Source of the DNA: UBA1206 sp050953105
GTDB taxonomy: Bacteria; Bacillota; Clostridia; Oscillospirales; CAG-382
DNA length: 64,000 bases
Direction of reading: 5' to 3'
Assembly: GCA_050953105.1 (NCBI GenBank)
Contig: JBMNMA010000004.1
Location: 744,001-808,000 of the forward strand
The translations under genes were made by a program, and so were the position numbers. Below the pieces are notes generated by a model that made no database searches, was not told the origin of the DNA, and was given only the letters and a program-made list of their open reading frames with translations. Below are positions 1 through 9,086 of this stretch, one piece after another (the stretch's first letter is position 1; the number at the start of each line of letters is the position of its first letter).

Positions 1-2
1 TA

Positions 3-731
3 ATCAACGGCATGGACGGCAGTTATCCTAACACCCTAATCCTTGACGGGGACAGCGAGAAACATATTCAAAACGATAAAAGCCAAACTCTCTTTTGCGG
101 CATATCCGATGAAAGCAGCGATTTTACAGCCACAGATATAAAATGCCGGGACGGAAAAACAGCCTATACCGCCGTCTGGCAGGGTAATTCATGTGAAGTA
201 ATCATTCCTGCCGAGGGAGGACACAACGTCAAAAACTCCCTTTATGCCTTTGCCGCAGGTGTTTTATTTAATATTCCTCCTGCAGAGGGAGCAAAGGCAC
301 TCCTTGGGTTTTCACCCACCGGCGACCGGCAGCGGATATACACCAAAGACGGCATTACCGTTATTGCCGACTGCTACAACGCCTCCCCCGAATCCATGAA
401 AGCCGCCTTTGAGGTGCTGAAATCCAAGCAGGGAAGAAAAATTGCCGTGCTCGGTGATATGCTTGAGCTAGGTGAAAACGAAAAGCAGTTTCATATAGAT
501 AACGCAGTCAATGCCTCAGATGCGGCAGATATAATAATCTTTATTGGTAACTTTGCATCCCTTTGCAAGCATGCGCTATCACTAAGAAAAAATGTGTATT
601 CCTTTGAACTTGAAAAAAAGCCCCAGGCGTCTGAACTATTAAAATCCCTTATTAAACCCGGCGACGTGGTTTTGTTTAAGGGATCAAGGCGTATTCAATT
701 AGATGACATTATAAAGGAAACGGCATTATGA
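3..731 (+). CDS. murF: UDP-N-acetylmuramoyl-tripeptide--D-Ala-D-Ala ligase, 5' end outside window
   Basis: This is the C-terminal part of MurF, the cytoplasmic ATP-dependent ligase that adds D-Ala-D-Ala to the UDP-MurNAc-tripeptide. The frame is open to the left edge, so the true start lies outside the window; about 240 residues remain of a protein usually near 450. Visible Mur-ligase signatures are FSPTGDRQRIY, then DCYNASPESMKAAFEVL (the Mur ligase C-terminal entry motif) and LGDMLELGE. The stop codon overlaps the mraY start (ATGA), as expected for translationally coupled genes of a dcw cluster. The Mur-ligase identity is clear, and MurF is favoured over other Mur ligases by the DCYNASPxSM motif and by the mraY neighbour. 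Confidence 0.95.
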   Translation: MNGMDGSYPNTLILDGDSEKHIQNDKSQTLFCGISDESSDFTATDIKCRDGKTAYTAVWQGNSCEVIIPAEGGHNVKNSLYAFAAGVLFNIPPAEGAKALLGFSPTGDRQRIYTKDGITVIADCYNASPESMKAAFEVLKSKQGRKIAVLGDMLELGENEKQFHIDNAVNASDAADIIIFIGNFASLCKHALSLRKNVYSFELEKKPQASELLKSLIKPGDVVLFKGSRRIQLDDIIKETAL

Positions 732-1717
732 ATTACATCACACCGGCAGTTGCGTTTATCGCCTCCTTTTGTGTGGCCTTCGTGCTGTATAAAATCTTTA
801 TTCCCATACTCAGAAGGGTTAAATTAGGGCAAAAAATACTTGAAATAGGCCCCAACTGGCATAAATGCAAGGAGGGCACACCCATAATGGGCGGGCTGTT
901 CTTTATAACCGCCACCCTGCTTATAACCCTTGCCCTCTATGCCGGAGGCGCTTTTGGCAGCCTTAGCATCTTCTTCCCCATAAACCTTATATTTATAATT
1001 CTCAATGCCCTTATAGGCTTTGTGGACGACTACGTAAAGCTGTTTAAAAAGCGGAACAGGGGACTAAGGGGAAGGCATAAGCTTGTTTTACAGTTTATCG
1101 TTACCGGCGCATACCTTGCCACATTAAAGGCATTTGACCTTATCTCAACCAGCATAGATATTCCGTTTGCAGATACATCAGTCGATTTAGGGGTATTCTA
1201 TTATATAATAATTTCTCTTGTAATCGTTTACATTATTAATTCCGCCAACCTTACCGACGGCCTTGACGGCCTTTTAGGCAGCGTTGCCTTTGTTATAGCA
1301 TCACTGTTCTTTATTATAGGCATACAGGAAAACCTTAAAGATATATACCTTGTTCAGGCAGCACTGTGCGGTTCCCTTGCCGCTTTTCTGGTATTTAACT
1401 TCCATCCGGCAAAGATTTTCATGGGTGACACAGGTTCGCTGTTTTTAGGCAGTATGCTGGTTGTCTGCACTATGCGCACCGGCACTCCGCTGCTAATGCT
1501 TCTTGTAGGCATAATATACGTTATAGAAGGAATTTCGGATATTCTGCAGGTTGCCGTTTACAAGCTTTCGGGAAGAAAAAAACGGCTTTTCAAAATGGCA
1601 CCCATTCACCACCATTTTGAGCTTTGCGGAATGTCTGAGGTTGCCATAGTTGCGATATTCCTCGGCGTCACCGTTGTATTTTCAGCATTGGCATATTATA
1701 TTTATTATTCGATATAG
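728..1717 (+). CDS. mraY: Phospho-N-acetylmuramoyl-pentapeptide transferase
   Basis: MraY transfers phospho-MurNAc-pentapeptide to undecaprenyl phosphate at the inner face of the membrane, giving lipid I. The 329-residue protein has the family's usual length and about ten hydrophobic segments. Catalytic landmarks are all present: the aspartate pair in GFVDDYVK (about residues 98-105), NLTDGLDGL (about 174-182), MGDTGSL, and the histidine motif in MAPIHHHFE near the C-terminus. The gene overlaps murF by four bases. The next gene, ftsW-like, follows after nine bases, so the murD gene that commonly sits between mraY and ftsW is absent here. Confidence 0.97.
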   Translation: MNYITPAVAFIASFCVAFVLYKIFIPILRRVKLGQKILEIGPNWHKCKEGTPIMGGLFFITATLLITLALYAGGAFGSLSIFFPINLIFIILNALIGFVDDYVKLFKKRNRGLRGRHKLVLQFIVTGAYLATLKAFDLISTSIDIPFADTSVDLGVFYYIIISLVIVYIINSANLTDGLDGLLGSVAFVIASLFFIIGIQENLKDIYLVQAALCGSLAAFLVFNFHPAKIFMGDTGSLFLGSMLVVCTMRTGTPLLMLLVGIIYVIEGISDILQVAVYKLSGRKKRLFKMAPIHHHFELCGMSEVAIVAIFLGVTVVFSALAYYIYYSI

Positions 1718-1726
1718 GGATGGCTG

Positions 1727-2971
1727 ATGAAAGAAAAAAGGCTGATTTCCCCCACAAAGGATAAAGGCGAATTTACCGAAGAAACCAAAGAAAAGGGCGT
1801 GCTTATCCGCTGGATCGGCGAGGTTGACAGGCCCTTTATGTTCCTTGTCATCGCACTGGTGTGCATAGGATCGATTATGGTTTTTTCGGCAAGCTATGCT
1901 TATGCCCGGACATACTTCCATGACAGCTACTACTTTGCCAAAAAGCAGGTGCAGTATGTGGTTTTCGGCCTGGTGGCAATGATGCTTATTTCCAAATATA
2001 TCCGCCACCGCTTTGTGCTTAAGCTTACCTGGATAGGCTATTTTATTGCCATTGCCCTTAACGTGGCGGTGGTTTTAGAAGGCTTTGCCGGCCACGGCGC
2101 CCAAAGATGGCTTATTTTAGGCCCTATAAACTTTCAGCCTTCCGAAGTTTTAAAATTCATGACGGTGCTTGTCTGCGCCAAATATATAAGCGAAAATCAG
2201 GAAAAAATCAAAACCTTCCGTTACGGCATACTGCCGTTTGCCCTGCTTCTTGCCCCCACAATATTACTACTGTATTTCCAGAGCCACCTTTCGGCAATGA
2301 TAATCACCGTAATGATTGTTTACTTTATGATGTTCCTCGGCGGTTCAAGCATGGCTTGGCTCGGAACTTTAGGCGGGGTGGGATTTGCCTCGGCCGCCTT
2401 TGTAATAACCAACGTTGACACCATAACAAAATGGAAATTTGTTCAGGAAAAGCTGGGCCACGTTTACAAGCGGCTTTTGGTGTGGAGCGACCCCTTTTCC
2501 TACATGAAGGACGCCGCCACCAGCGACGCCGGCTGGCAGCCCTCCCAGTCGCTGTTTGCCATATCCTCCGGCGGACTGTGGGGCGTGGGATTAGGCCAGT
2601 CAATGGAAAAACACGGTTATCTTCCCGAACCCCATAACGACTACATATTCTCAATACTCTGCGAGGAGCTGGGGTTTGCCGGTGCTGTGGTGGTTATAGG
2701 CCTGTTTGCGGCGCTTATTATAAGGGGTTTTTACATAGCCAAAAACTGCAAGGACAGATTCTGCCAGCTTGTGGTGTCGGGACTTATGGTCAAGCTGGGG
2801 CTTCAGGTGATATTAAACATCGCCGTGGTTACCAACACCATTCCCTCCACTGGTATAAGCCTTCCCTTTATAAGCTCGGGCGGTTCGGCATTGATGATAA
2901 GCCTTGCCGAAATGGGGCTTGTTCTATCCATTTCCCGCTACTCCTACACCACCCGCGGGGACAACGATTAA
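1727..2971 (+). CDS. ftsW: FtsW/SpoVE-family lipid II-dependent peptidoglycan polymerase
   Basis: A SEDS-family glycosyltransferase that polymerises lipid II, usually with a partner class B penicillin-binding protein, at the division septum (FtsW) or in spore cortex formation (SpoVE). The 414 residues begin with a charged cytoplasmic segment of about 40 residues, followed by about ten membrane segments. Family motifs seen are EPHNDYIFSILCEELG in the large extracellular loop and ISLPFISSGGSALMISLAE near the C-terminus. Position between mraY and murG fits FtsW or SpoVE; the sequence alone does not separate them. The ribosome binding site is weak, which may mean coupling to mraY. Confidence 0.92.
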   Translation: MKEKRLISPTKDKGEFTEETKEKGVLIRWIGEVDRPFMFLVIALVCIGSIMVFSASYAYARTYFHDSYYFAKKQVQYVVFGLVAMMLISKYIRHRFVLKLTWIGYFIAIALNVAVVLEGFAGHGAQRWLILGPINFQPSEVLKFMTVLVCAKYISENQEKIKTFRYGILPFALLLAPTILLLYFQSHLSAMIITVMIVYFMMFLGGSSMAWLGTLGGVGFASAAFVITNVDTITKWKFVQEKLGHVYKRLLVWSDPFSYMKDAATSDAGWQPSQSLFAISSGGLWGVGLGQSMEKHGYLPEPHNDYIFSILCEELGFAGAVVVIGLFAALIIRGFYIAKNCKDRFCQLVVSGLMVKLGLQVILNIAVVTNTIPSTGISLPFISSGGSALMISLAEMGLVLSISRYSYTTRGDND

Positions 2972-2990
2972 ACGCAAAGAAGGGACATAA

Positions 2991-4097
2991 ATGAGATATT
3001 TGATATGCGGCGGCGGCACCGGCGGACACATTAACCCCGCTATAGCCATTGCCAAGGAAATAGAAAAACGTGACAGCTCGGCGGTTATTGAATTCGGCGG
3101 CTCGGCCTACGGCATGGAAAACCGGCTTGTTCCCAAAGCCGGCTACAAGCTTAACACCGTTGAGGTTTACGGCATAAAGCGTAAACTGACGCTGAAAAAT
3201 ATAAACGCCGTCATAAAGGCATATACCTCGGTTGTTAAAGCAAAAAAGATTATCGAAAGCTTTAAACCCGACATTGTCATTGGCACCGGCGGATATGCAA
3301 GCTGGCCTTATGTAAAGGCGGCGGCATCCCTTGATATTCCCACTCTTATTCAAGAGCAAAACGCTTTCCCCGGCATAACCACAAAAAAGCTTTCCCGCTA
3401 TGCCGACACCGTTTGCATAAGCTTTGAGGAATCGGAAAAGTTTTTTGACGAAAGCGTAAAGAACAAACTGGTGCTTACCGGCAACCCCGTAAGGCAGAAC
3501 ACCGTCGGCAGGGAAGAGGCAAGAAAGCAGCTTGGACTTAAGAAAGACGATATATACATACTTTCCTGCGGCGGCTCGTTGGGAGCGGATAAAATAAACT
3601 CCCTCTGCCTTGACGCTATGGAAATATACAAAAGCAAAGTAGAAATTAAGCAAATCCACGCTGTGGGCCAAATAGGCTGGGAAAAGTTTTCGGCTTTGGC
3701 AAAAGAAAAGGGGCTTGACAACCGCCCCGGCTTTGAAATAGTGGAATACATTTACGATATGCCCATCCGTCAGGCAGCCGCTGACATTGTGGTGTCAAGG
3801 GCGGGGGCAATAACCATGGCGGAACTTTGCCTTATCGGCAGAACCACAATTTTCATCCCCTCCCCCAACGTGGCTGAAGACCACCAGTATAAAAATGCGG
3901 CGGTGCTAAAAAAGGCCGGTGCGGCAGAGGTTTTCAGGGAATCGGTTTTAGATAGCAAAATCCTTGCCAAAACCATAACCGATTTGGCTAAAGACGCAGA
4001 AAAGCGCCGGGACATGGAGGTTAAAATGAAAGCCTTCGGTAAACCGGGTGCGGCTGAAAAAATAACCGACGAGGTATTTAAACTACTTAAAAAATAA
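2991..4097 (+). CDS. murG: UDP-GlcNAc:lipid I GlcNAc transferase
   Basis: MurG adds GlcNAc to lipid I to make lipid II at the cytoplasmic membrane face. The 368-residue GT28 protein opens with the glycine-rich CGGGTGGHINPAIAIAKE loop. It also has IGTGGYASWP, IQEQNAFPGITTK, and the UDP-GlcNAc site VVSRAGAITMAEL in the C-terminal Rossmann half. It has full length with no missing motif. It sits 19 bases after ftsW, preceded by an AAGAAGGGA ribosome binding site, and belongs to the same operon. Confidence 0.97.
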   Translation: MRYLICGGGTGGHINPAIAIAKEIEKRDSSAVIEFGGSAYGMENRLVPKAGYKLNTVEVYGIKRKLTLKNINAVIKAYTSVVKAKKIIESFKPDIVIGTGGYASWPYVKAAASLDIPTLIQEQNAFPGITTKKLSRYADTVCISFEESEKFFDESVKNKLVLTGNPVRQNTVGREEARKQLGLKKDDIYILSCGGSLGADKINSLCLDAMEIYKSKVEIKQIHAVGQIGWEKFSALAKEKGLDNRPGFEIVEYIYDMPIRQAAADIVVSRAGAITMAELCLIGRTTIFIPSPNVAEDHQYKNAAVLKKAGAAEVFRESVLDSKILAKTITDLAKDAEKRRDMEVKMKAFGKPGAAEKITDEVFKLLKK

Positions 4098-4114
4098 AAG
4101 CACGGAAAGGCAAA

Positions 4115-4927
4115 ATGGACGGCAAAAGAAGGTTCGGCAGTATAAGAGCTGTAAAATTCGAAACCTTGAAAAACCAGCAGGAGAAGAAGAACAAACGGCG
4201 CAGAGCCTTTTATATCTTCCTTGTTGTCGCTGCCGCATTGTCGTTTTTTGTCGTGGTGTTCACCGTTTTGCTTAAAATAAGTGATATTGAAATTACCGGA
4301 ACTTCCGTTTATACCGAAGAAGAAATATTATCCGCCCTTTCCGTTTCTAAGGGTGATTCGCTATACGGCTTTGACGAAAAGGCGGTTGCCAACACATTAA
4401 AGCACCGCTTTCCCTATATTAAATCCGTATCGGTGGACAGAATTTTACCAAGCACGCTGGTAATAAATATAACCGATGAAACGCCGGTTTTCGCCATACA
4501 GGTTGAAAGGGATTATTTTATACTTTCCGACGATTTTAAGGTTCTTGAGCGAAGATCGGCCCTTCCGGAAGACATTAAGCTGGTATTCCTAAACACCGGT
4601 TATGTAAAACGCTGCGTTACCGGGGAAACACTGTCCTTTGCCGAAACAAGGCTGCTTTTATCTCTTGACGAGCTGTGGGCAACATTGTGCCACTACAAGC
4701 TTGACGGAAAAATAGATTATATTCAGGCCTACAACCGGTTTGACATTTATTTCGGCTACAACAACGGACAGCTTAAAACATACCTCGGGGACATTAAGGA
4801 CTGCGATGCAAAGATAAGATTCTTTATCGGCATAAAAGAGCATCTCTATGACGACCAGCGGGGAAACCTTGATATATCCTCTCCCAGGGAGGCTACATTT
4901 TCGCCGGCAAGCGAAAATTCGGGCTGA
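4115..4927 (+). CDS. ftsQ: Cell division protein FtsQ/DivIB
   Basis: A bitopic division protein of the FtsQ/DivIB family, which in the septal complex with FtsL and FtsB/DivIC regulates septal peptidoglycan synthesis. The 270 residues show a basic cytoplasmic segment (1-30), one membrane span (about 31-54), then a POTRA domain starting ISDIEITGTSVYTEEEIL and ending near DETPVFAIQ. A beta domain and a short acidic/serine tail follow. Length and position after murG are typical. Sequence is divergent, as usual for this family, so the call rests on domain order plus context. Confidence 0.88.
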   Translation: MDGKRRFGSIRAVKFETLKNQQEKKNKRRRAFYIFLVVAAALSFFVVVFTVLLKISDIEITGTSVYTEEEILSALSVSKGDSLYGFDEKAVANTLKHRFPYIKSVSVDRILPSTLVINITDETPVFAIQVERDYFILSDDFKVLERRSALPEDIKLVFLNTGYVKRCVTGETLSFAETRLLLSLDELWATLCHYKLDGKIDYIQAYNRFDIYFGYNNGQLKTYLGDIKDCDAKIRFFIGIKEHLYDDQRGNLDISSPREATFSPASENSG

Positions 4928-4937
4928 TTGCCCGAAT
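4917..4937 (+). terminator. Hairpin overlapping the ftsQ stop codon
   Basis: A perfect 8-bp stem (ATTCGGGC at 4917-4924 with GCCCGAAT at 4930-4937) whose 5-nt loop contains the ftsQ TGA stop. No strong T-run follows at once, so it may be a weak terminator or an mRNA-stability element separating the murF-ftsQ transcript from the ftsZ promoter. Confidence 0.45.
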
Positions 4938-4972
4938 ATGTGCAAATTACCATTAATTTTTTAAAAAAACTA

Positions 4973-5001
4973 TTGAAAAAATGCGTAATTTGTTTTATAC
5001 T
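4973..5001 (+). promoter_or_regulatory. Predicted sigma-A promoter for ftsZ pair
   Basis: TTGAAA at 4973-4978, a 17-bp spacer, and TATACT at 4996-5001, about 60 bases before the first ftsZ. The flanks are very AT-rich. It suggests that the two ftsZ genes can be expressed independently of the murF-ftsQ genes. Confidence 0.6.
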
Positions 5002-5061
5002 ATCATAAATAATTATGCAATTATTTTAATGTGCCTTCAAACGGCGGAAGGGGAATAATAA

Positions 5062-6135
5062 ATGGCTGTAAAAAATGATACCTTCGAAGGTAGAGTAATT
5101 ATTAAAGTCATAGGCGTCGGCGGCGGCGGAAACAACGCTGTTGACAGAATGATTGCCGACAAGCTTGCCAATGTTGATTATATCAATGTAAACACCGATA
5201 CCCAATCCCTCTATCGGACTGCGGCTCCCACGAAGATTGCCATAGGCGGTAAGATTACAAGAGGACAGGGGGCAGGCTCAAACCCCGAAATCGGCCGCCG
5301 GGCAGCCGAGGAATCGGTTGAAGAAATTAAAGGTGCCTTAAAGGGCGCCCATATGGCGTTTATAACCGCCGGCATGGGAGGCGGCACCGGCACCGGTGCG
5401 GCACCCACAATAGCAAAGGTCGCCAAGGAAATGGGTATCCTGACCGTCGGTATTGTTACAAAACCCTTCGGGTTTGAGGGCAAGCACCGCATGGCACAGG
5501 CAGAGACGGGAATAGACCTTCTCAGTGAGAACGTTGACTCACTCCTTGTCATACCTAACGAAAGACTTAAATTATTAACCGACAAACGCATTACCTTCCT
5601 CAACGCCTTCCAGGAGGCTGACGATATCCTCCGCAAAGGCGTGAGATCAATATCCGAACTTATTACCAACGAAGGTTATATTAACCTTGACTTTGCCGAC
5701 GTTTCGGCGGTTATGACCAATGCCGGTCTTGCTCACATGGGCGTGGGACAAGCCAAGGGCAAGGACAAAGCGGAGCAGGCGGCAAAAATGGCAATGTCCT
5801 CCCCGCTGCTTGAAACCAACATATCCGGCGCAAAGGGTATTATCGTAAACATCACCTCGTCGCCCGATATAGGCCTTGACGAAATCGACGCCGCCGCTAC
5901 CATGATAACCGACGAGGCACATCCCGACGCCACCGTCATCTTCGGTACGGTGTTCGACTACACCCTTGAAGATGAGATGAAGATAACCCTCATCGCCACC
6001 GGCTTTGAAAAGGAAGGGAAGAAGAAACTCCAAATACCCGTTCCCGAACTAAAGCCTGAGCAAAAGCCTGTCAAGGATGAAAACATCGAAAAGGAATTTA
6101 CCGAAATTTTTGACTTACTAAACAGAAAGCGCTAA
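5062..6135 (+). CDS. ftsZ: Cell division GTPase FtsZ, first of two tandem copies
   Basis: A tubulin-like GTPase that assembles the cytokinetic ring at midcell. The 357 residues contain the N-terminal GVGGGGNNAVDRM nucleotide loop, the tubulin signature GMGGGTGTGAAP (about 105-116), and the T7 synergy loop NLDFADV (about 209-215) with both catalytic aspartates, so it should be an active GTPase. The C-terminus after the globular domain is short (about 35 residues). It ends EIFDLLNRKR, a variant of the usual conserved D-I-P-x-F-L-R-x-R tail that binds FtsA, SepF or ZipA. It is followed 31 bases later by a second full ftsZ. No ftsA precedes it. Confidence 0.97.
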   Translation: MAVKNDTFEGRVIIKVIGVGGGGNNAVDRMIADKLANVDYINVNTDTQSLYRTAAPTKIAIGGKITRGQGAGSNPEIGRRAAEESVEEIKGALKGAHMAFITAGMGGGTGTGAAPTIAKVAKEMGILTVGIVTKPFGFEGKHRMAQAETGIDLLSENVDSLLVIPNERLKLLTDKRITFLNAFQEADDILRKGVRSISELITNEGYINLDFADVSAVMTNAGLAHMGVGQAKGKDKAEQAAKMAMSSPLLETNISGAKGIIVNITSSPDIGLDEIDAAATMITDEAHPDATVIFGTVFDYTLEDEMKITLIATGFEKEGKKKLQIPVPELKPEQKPVKDENIEKEFTEIFDLLNRKR

Positions 6136-6166
6136 ATATATTTTAATATAAACCGGAGGATATTAT

Positions 6167-7276
6167 ATGCCAAACGAAAACGGATACAATACAAATGTTT
6201 CCATAAAAGTTATCGGGGTAGGCGGCGGCGGCGGAAACGCAGTCAACCGCATGGTCAGCATGAATGTTAACCCCGAAAACGTGGAATACATCAACATAAA
6301 CACCGACACTCAGATACTTGTCAAATCCCTTGCCCCCACCAAAATCACAATTGGGGAAAAGGTAACCAAAGGCCACGGTGCCGGCGCCAACCCGGAACTT
6401 GGGGAAAAGGCAGCCGAAGAATCCATTGAGGCCATTACCGACGTCATAAAGGGCGCCAACATGGTATTTATAACCGCCGGTATGGGTGGCGGAACAGGAA
6501 CAGGTGCGGCTCCTCTGGTGGCAAAGGTGGCAAAATCTTTAGGGGTTTTAACCGTAGCCATAGTAACAAAGCCCTTTAAGTTTGAAGGCCGGACAAGGAT
6601 GATAAACGCCGAAGAAGGCATTGAAAAGCTTGCCCAGTATGTAGACTCACTCCTTGTCATACCCAACGAAAGACTTAAACTGCTTACCGACAAAAAAATC
6701 ACCTTCCTGAACGCTTTCCAGGAGGCCGACGATATCCTTCGCAAGGGCGTGCAGTCCATTTGCGAACTTATAACCACCAACGGTTACATTAACCTTGACT
6801 TTGCTGACGTTTCCACCGTCATGACCAACGCAGGCCTTGCTCACATGGGCGTAGGCGCAGCCAAGGGCAAGGACAAGGCAGAGCAGGCAGCAAAGATGGC
6901 TATGTCCTCCCCGCTGCTTGAAACCAAGATCGACGGCGCCAAGGGCATTATCGTCAACATCACCTCGTCGCCCGATATCGGCCTTGACGAAATTGACGAA
7001 GCTGTGTCCCTCATCACCAACGAGGCTCATCCCGACGCAACCGTTATCTTCGGTGTTGCCTTTAATCCCAGTCTTGAGGACGAAATGCACGTCACCCTTA
7101 TCGCCACCGGCTTTGAAAAGGAAAAGAAATCCTACGAATACCGCAAAGCCGTTGCCGAAAAGCAGGTTCAGTCCACTCCCACACCCGAACAAAAAGCGTC
7201 CCAGCAGGCAGTCAGCGAGGATGAAATCAACAACATCATCGCAATGCTCAACTCCAGCAGACGCAGCGACGACTAA
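6167..7276 (+). CDS. ftsZ: Cell division GTPase FtsZ, second tandem copy
   Basis: A second complete FtsZ of 369 residues, preceded by a CCGGAGG ribosome binding site. It keeps GVGGGGGNAVNRM, the GMGGGTGTGAAP signature and the T7 loop NLDFADV, so it too should hydrolyse GTP. The central region (NERLKLLTDK through SSPDIGLDEID) is almost the same as in the first copy at both protein and DNA level, while the N-terminal third and the C-terminal tail differ. Its tail is longer, rich in Gln/Pro/Ser, and ends with INNIIAMLNSSRRSDD rather than a canonical FtsZ C-terminal peptide. The pattern fits duplication with division of labour, possibly kept similar by gene conversion. Confidence 0.96.
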   Translation: MPNENGYNTNVSIKVIGVGGGGGNAVNRMVSMNVNPENVEYININTDTQILVKSLAPTKITIGEKVTKGHGAGANPELGEKAAEESIEAITDVIKGANMVFITAGMGGGTGTGAAPLVAKVAKSLGVLTVAIVTKPFKFEGRTRMINAEEGIEKLAQYVDSLLVIPNERLKLLTDKKITFLNAFQEADDILRKGVQSICELITTNGYINLDFADVSTVMTNAGLAHMGVGAAKGKDKAEQAAKMAMSSPLLETKIDGAKGIIVNITSSPDIGLDEIDEAVSLITNEAHPDATVIFGVAFNPSLEDEMHVTLIATGFEKEKKSYEYRKAVAEKQVQSTPTPEQKASQQAVSEDEINNIIAMLNSSRRSDD

Positions 7277-7298
7277 GTTTATATTTATAAAAATATTG

Positions 7299-7329
7299 AT
7301 AAGGCATAGCGTAAACCGTTATGCCTTAT
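7299..7329 (+). terminator. Hairpin after the ftsZ pair
   Basis: A 10-bp perfect stem (ATAAGGCATA at 7299-7308, TATGCCTTAT at 7320-7329) with an 11-nt loop lies just after the second ftsZ. Only a short T/A-rich stretch follows, so termination may be partial. Confidence 0.45.
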
Positions 7330-7380
7330 TAAATGCGGTCAGGTAGAAATGCCCTAATAAATTTTAGGATGTGAAAACGA

Positions 7381-9084
7381 ATGTTAAAGTTTAAGACGTC
7401 ACATTGGCTTAACAAGCCGAATGAAAATAATAAAATAGATGATTTTTGCGAAATAAGCCAAATTAAAACGGTAAAAAACCGCTTTTCGGCATTTTGGCTG
7501 CTTTTTGAATCCGACGAAGATTGCGTTATCCGCTTGTCCGGCGACCTTTATTTCAGGCAAAAGCTTAACGTCCCCTCCTACCGGCTGGATATCGGGGGCG
7601 GATACAAGGCAGGTGTTTATCCCGCAGGATTTATGACAGACGACGACGGGGTGGCCAAGGCTGACATTCTTCTTGAAAACGACTTTGTTGAAATTAACAA
7701 AGGAAAAATCGCCGCCGTATGGGTGGAGCTTGATATACCAGATGAAGCATCTGACGGCAAGGTTGATATAAAACTATACCGTTCCTTTATGTTTTCGGCC
7801 GAGGAATATATTGGCGGCACAAGCCTTGATGTGGCTGTCATAGGCTACACCCTCCCCGACGCAAAAGACTTTTCCTTCTACCTTGACCTGTGGCAGCATT
7901 CGTCAAATCTTGCCCGTAAGCACGAGGTAAAGCGTTTTGGCGACCGGCATTTTGAAATTTTAGAAGAATATGTTAAAACCATGGCCTATCTCGGACAGAA
8001 AGCAGTAACCATAGTTGCATCCGAAATCCCCTGGGCGGGGCAGGACTGCTATACATACGAAAGAGCCGAAAACCTTTACGAATATTCCATGATAAAGGTT
8101 ACCAAAAAAGCAAACGGCCGCTTTGCCTATGACTTTTCGGCGGTTAAGAGATATATTGAAATCTGCCGTAAACACGGCATTGACAAGGAAATTTCGGTTT
8201 ACGGCCTGGTGAACGTATGGAACGGCAAGGACGGCTATAACTTTTCCGACCCCTCTGACTATCCCGACCATATTCGGGTGAGATACTATGACGAAGCAAG
8301 CGGCACCTACCGCTTTATGACAAAGGCAAAGGAAATCGACGGTTATATAAAGGCAATTCAAAGCTTTTTCGTACGCACAAAGCTTATAGATAAAGTAAGA
8401 ATTGCCGCCGACGAACCTGCCAAGGTGGAAGCCTTTAAAAAATCCCTTGCCCGTATCCGCAAGGTGGCTCCCAGATTCAAATATAAAGCAGCCCTGCTGC
8501 ACACCGACTTTTTAAAGGAATTTGATTTCATTTCCGACTTTGTACCCTTTATAGTCACCCTCAGTCAGGGTTATGAGGACGTTAAGCGTCTTGCCGGTTC
8601 CCCCGACAAGCGGATGCTGTGGTATGTATGCTGCGGTCCGGTTTATCCCAACACCTTTATCCGCAGCGGGCTGCATGAAACGCTGTTTATTACCGCCCTG
8701 ACGTCATATCTTAACCTTGAAGGCTTTTTAAGGTGGAACTACACCGTTTTCCCCGATTTCCCAAGGCAAAACATTAAAATCGGCCCCTTCCCGGCAGGTG
8801 AGGGCAACTTTGTTTACCCCGCCAATGACGGCAGACCGCTTTTGACGGTGAGATACAAGGCCCTCCGCTATGGCATAGAGCTGTTTGAAATGCTCCAGGC
8901 AGTAAAGAACAAAGCAACGAAAGATGAACGGGAAGAACTGTTTTCCCTTATAATCAAAGAAAAGGACGTGTCAAAATACTACCCGCCCGCAGGCGAACGG
9001 CTTGATAAGTCAAAGATGATGTCGGAGGATATTGTCGACTACCAAAGGTTCTACGAAAAACTGTATGAAATTATAACGAGGTAG
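7381..9084 (+). CDS. DUF4091 protein, GH123-like glycosidase candidate
   Basis: A 567-residue protein without a signal peptide. The C-terminal third carries the DUF4091 hallmarks: a YVCCGPVYPNTFIRSGLHET stretch, then LNLEGFLRWNYTVF and GEGNFVYPANDGRPLLTVRY. DUF4091 proteins are related to GH123 beta-N-acetylgalactosaminidases, with a beta-sandwich N-terminal domain and a TIM barrel. The gene ends two bases before a NahK-like sugar kinase, so the pair probably handles an amino sugar: hydrolysis followed by 1-phosphorylation. Lack of export signals suggests a cytoplasmic, imported oligosaccharide substrate. The family is reasonably sure; substrate is inference. Confidence 0.75.
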   Translation: MLKFKTSHWLNKPNENNKIDDFCEISQIKTVKNRFSAFWLLFESDEDCVIRLSGDLYFRQKLNVPSYRLDIGGGYKAGVYPAGFMTDDDGVAKADILLENDFVEINKGKIAAVWVELDIPDEASDGKVDIKLYRSFMFSAEEYIGGTSLDVAVIGYTLPDAKDFSFYLDLWQHSSNLARKHEVKRFGDRHFEILEEYVKTMAYLGQKAVTIVASEIPWAGQDCYTYERAENLYEYSMIKVTKKANGRFAYDFSAVKRYIEICRKHGIDKEISVYGLVNVWNGKDGYNFSDPSDYPDHIRVRYYDEASGTYRFMTKAKEIDGYIKAIQSFFVRTKLIDKVRIAADEPAKVEAFKKSLARIRKVAPRFKYKAALLHTDFLKEFDFISDFVPFIVTLSQGYEDVKRLAGSPDKRMLWYVCCGPVYPNTFIRSGLHETLFITALTSYLNLEGFLRWNYTVFPDFPRQNIKIGPFPAGEGNFVYPANDGRPLLTVRYKALRYGIELFEMLQAVKNKATKDEREELFSLIIKEKDVSKYYPPAGERLDKSKMMSEDIVDYQRFYEKLYEIITR

Positions 9085-9086
9085 CA

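Noticed and set aside
2868..3671. Minus-strand open frame of 267 codons over ftsW/murG
   Set aside because: Mirror frame of two clearly recognised genes; no ribosome binding site or family signature.
6647..7192. Minus-strand open frame of 181 codons over the second ftsZ
   Set aside because: Antisense to a gene with intact FtsZ motifs; low-complexity Gly/Val/Phe composition.
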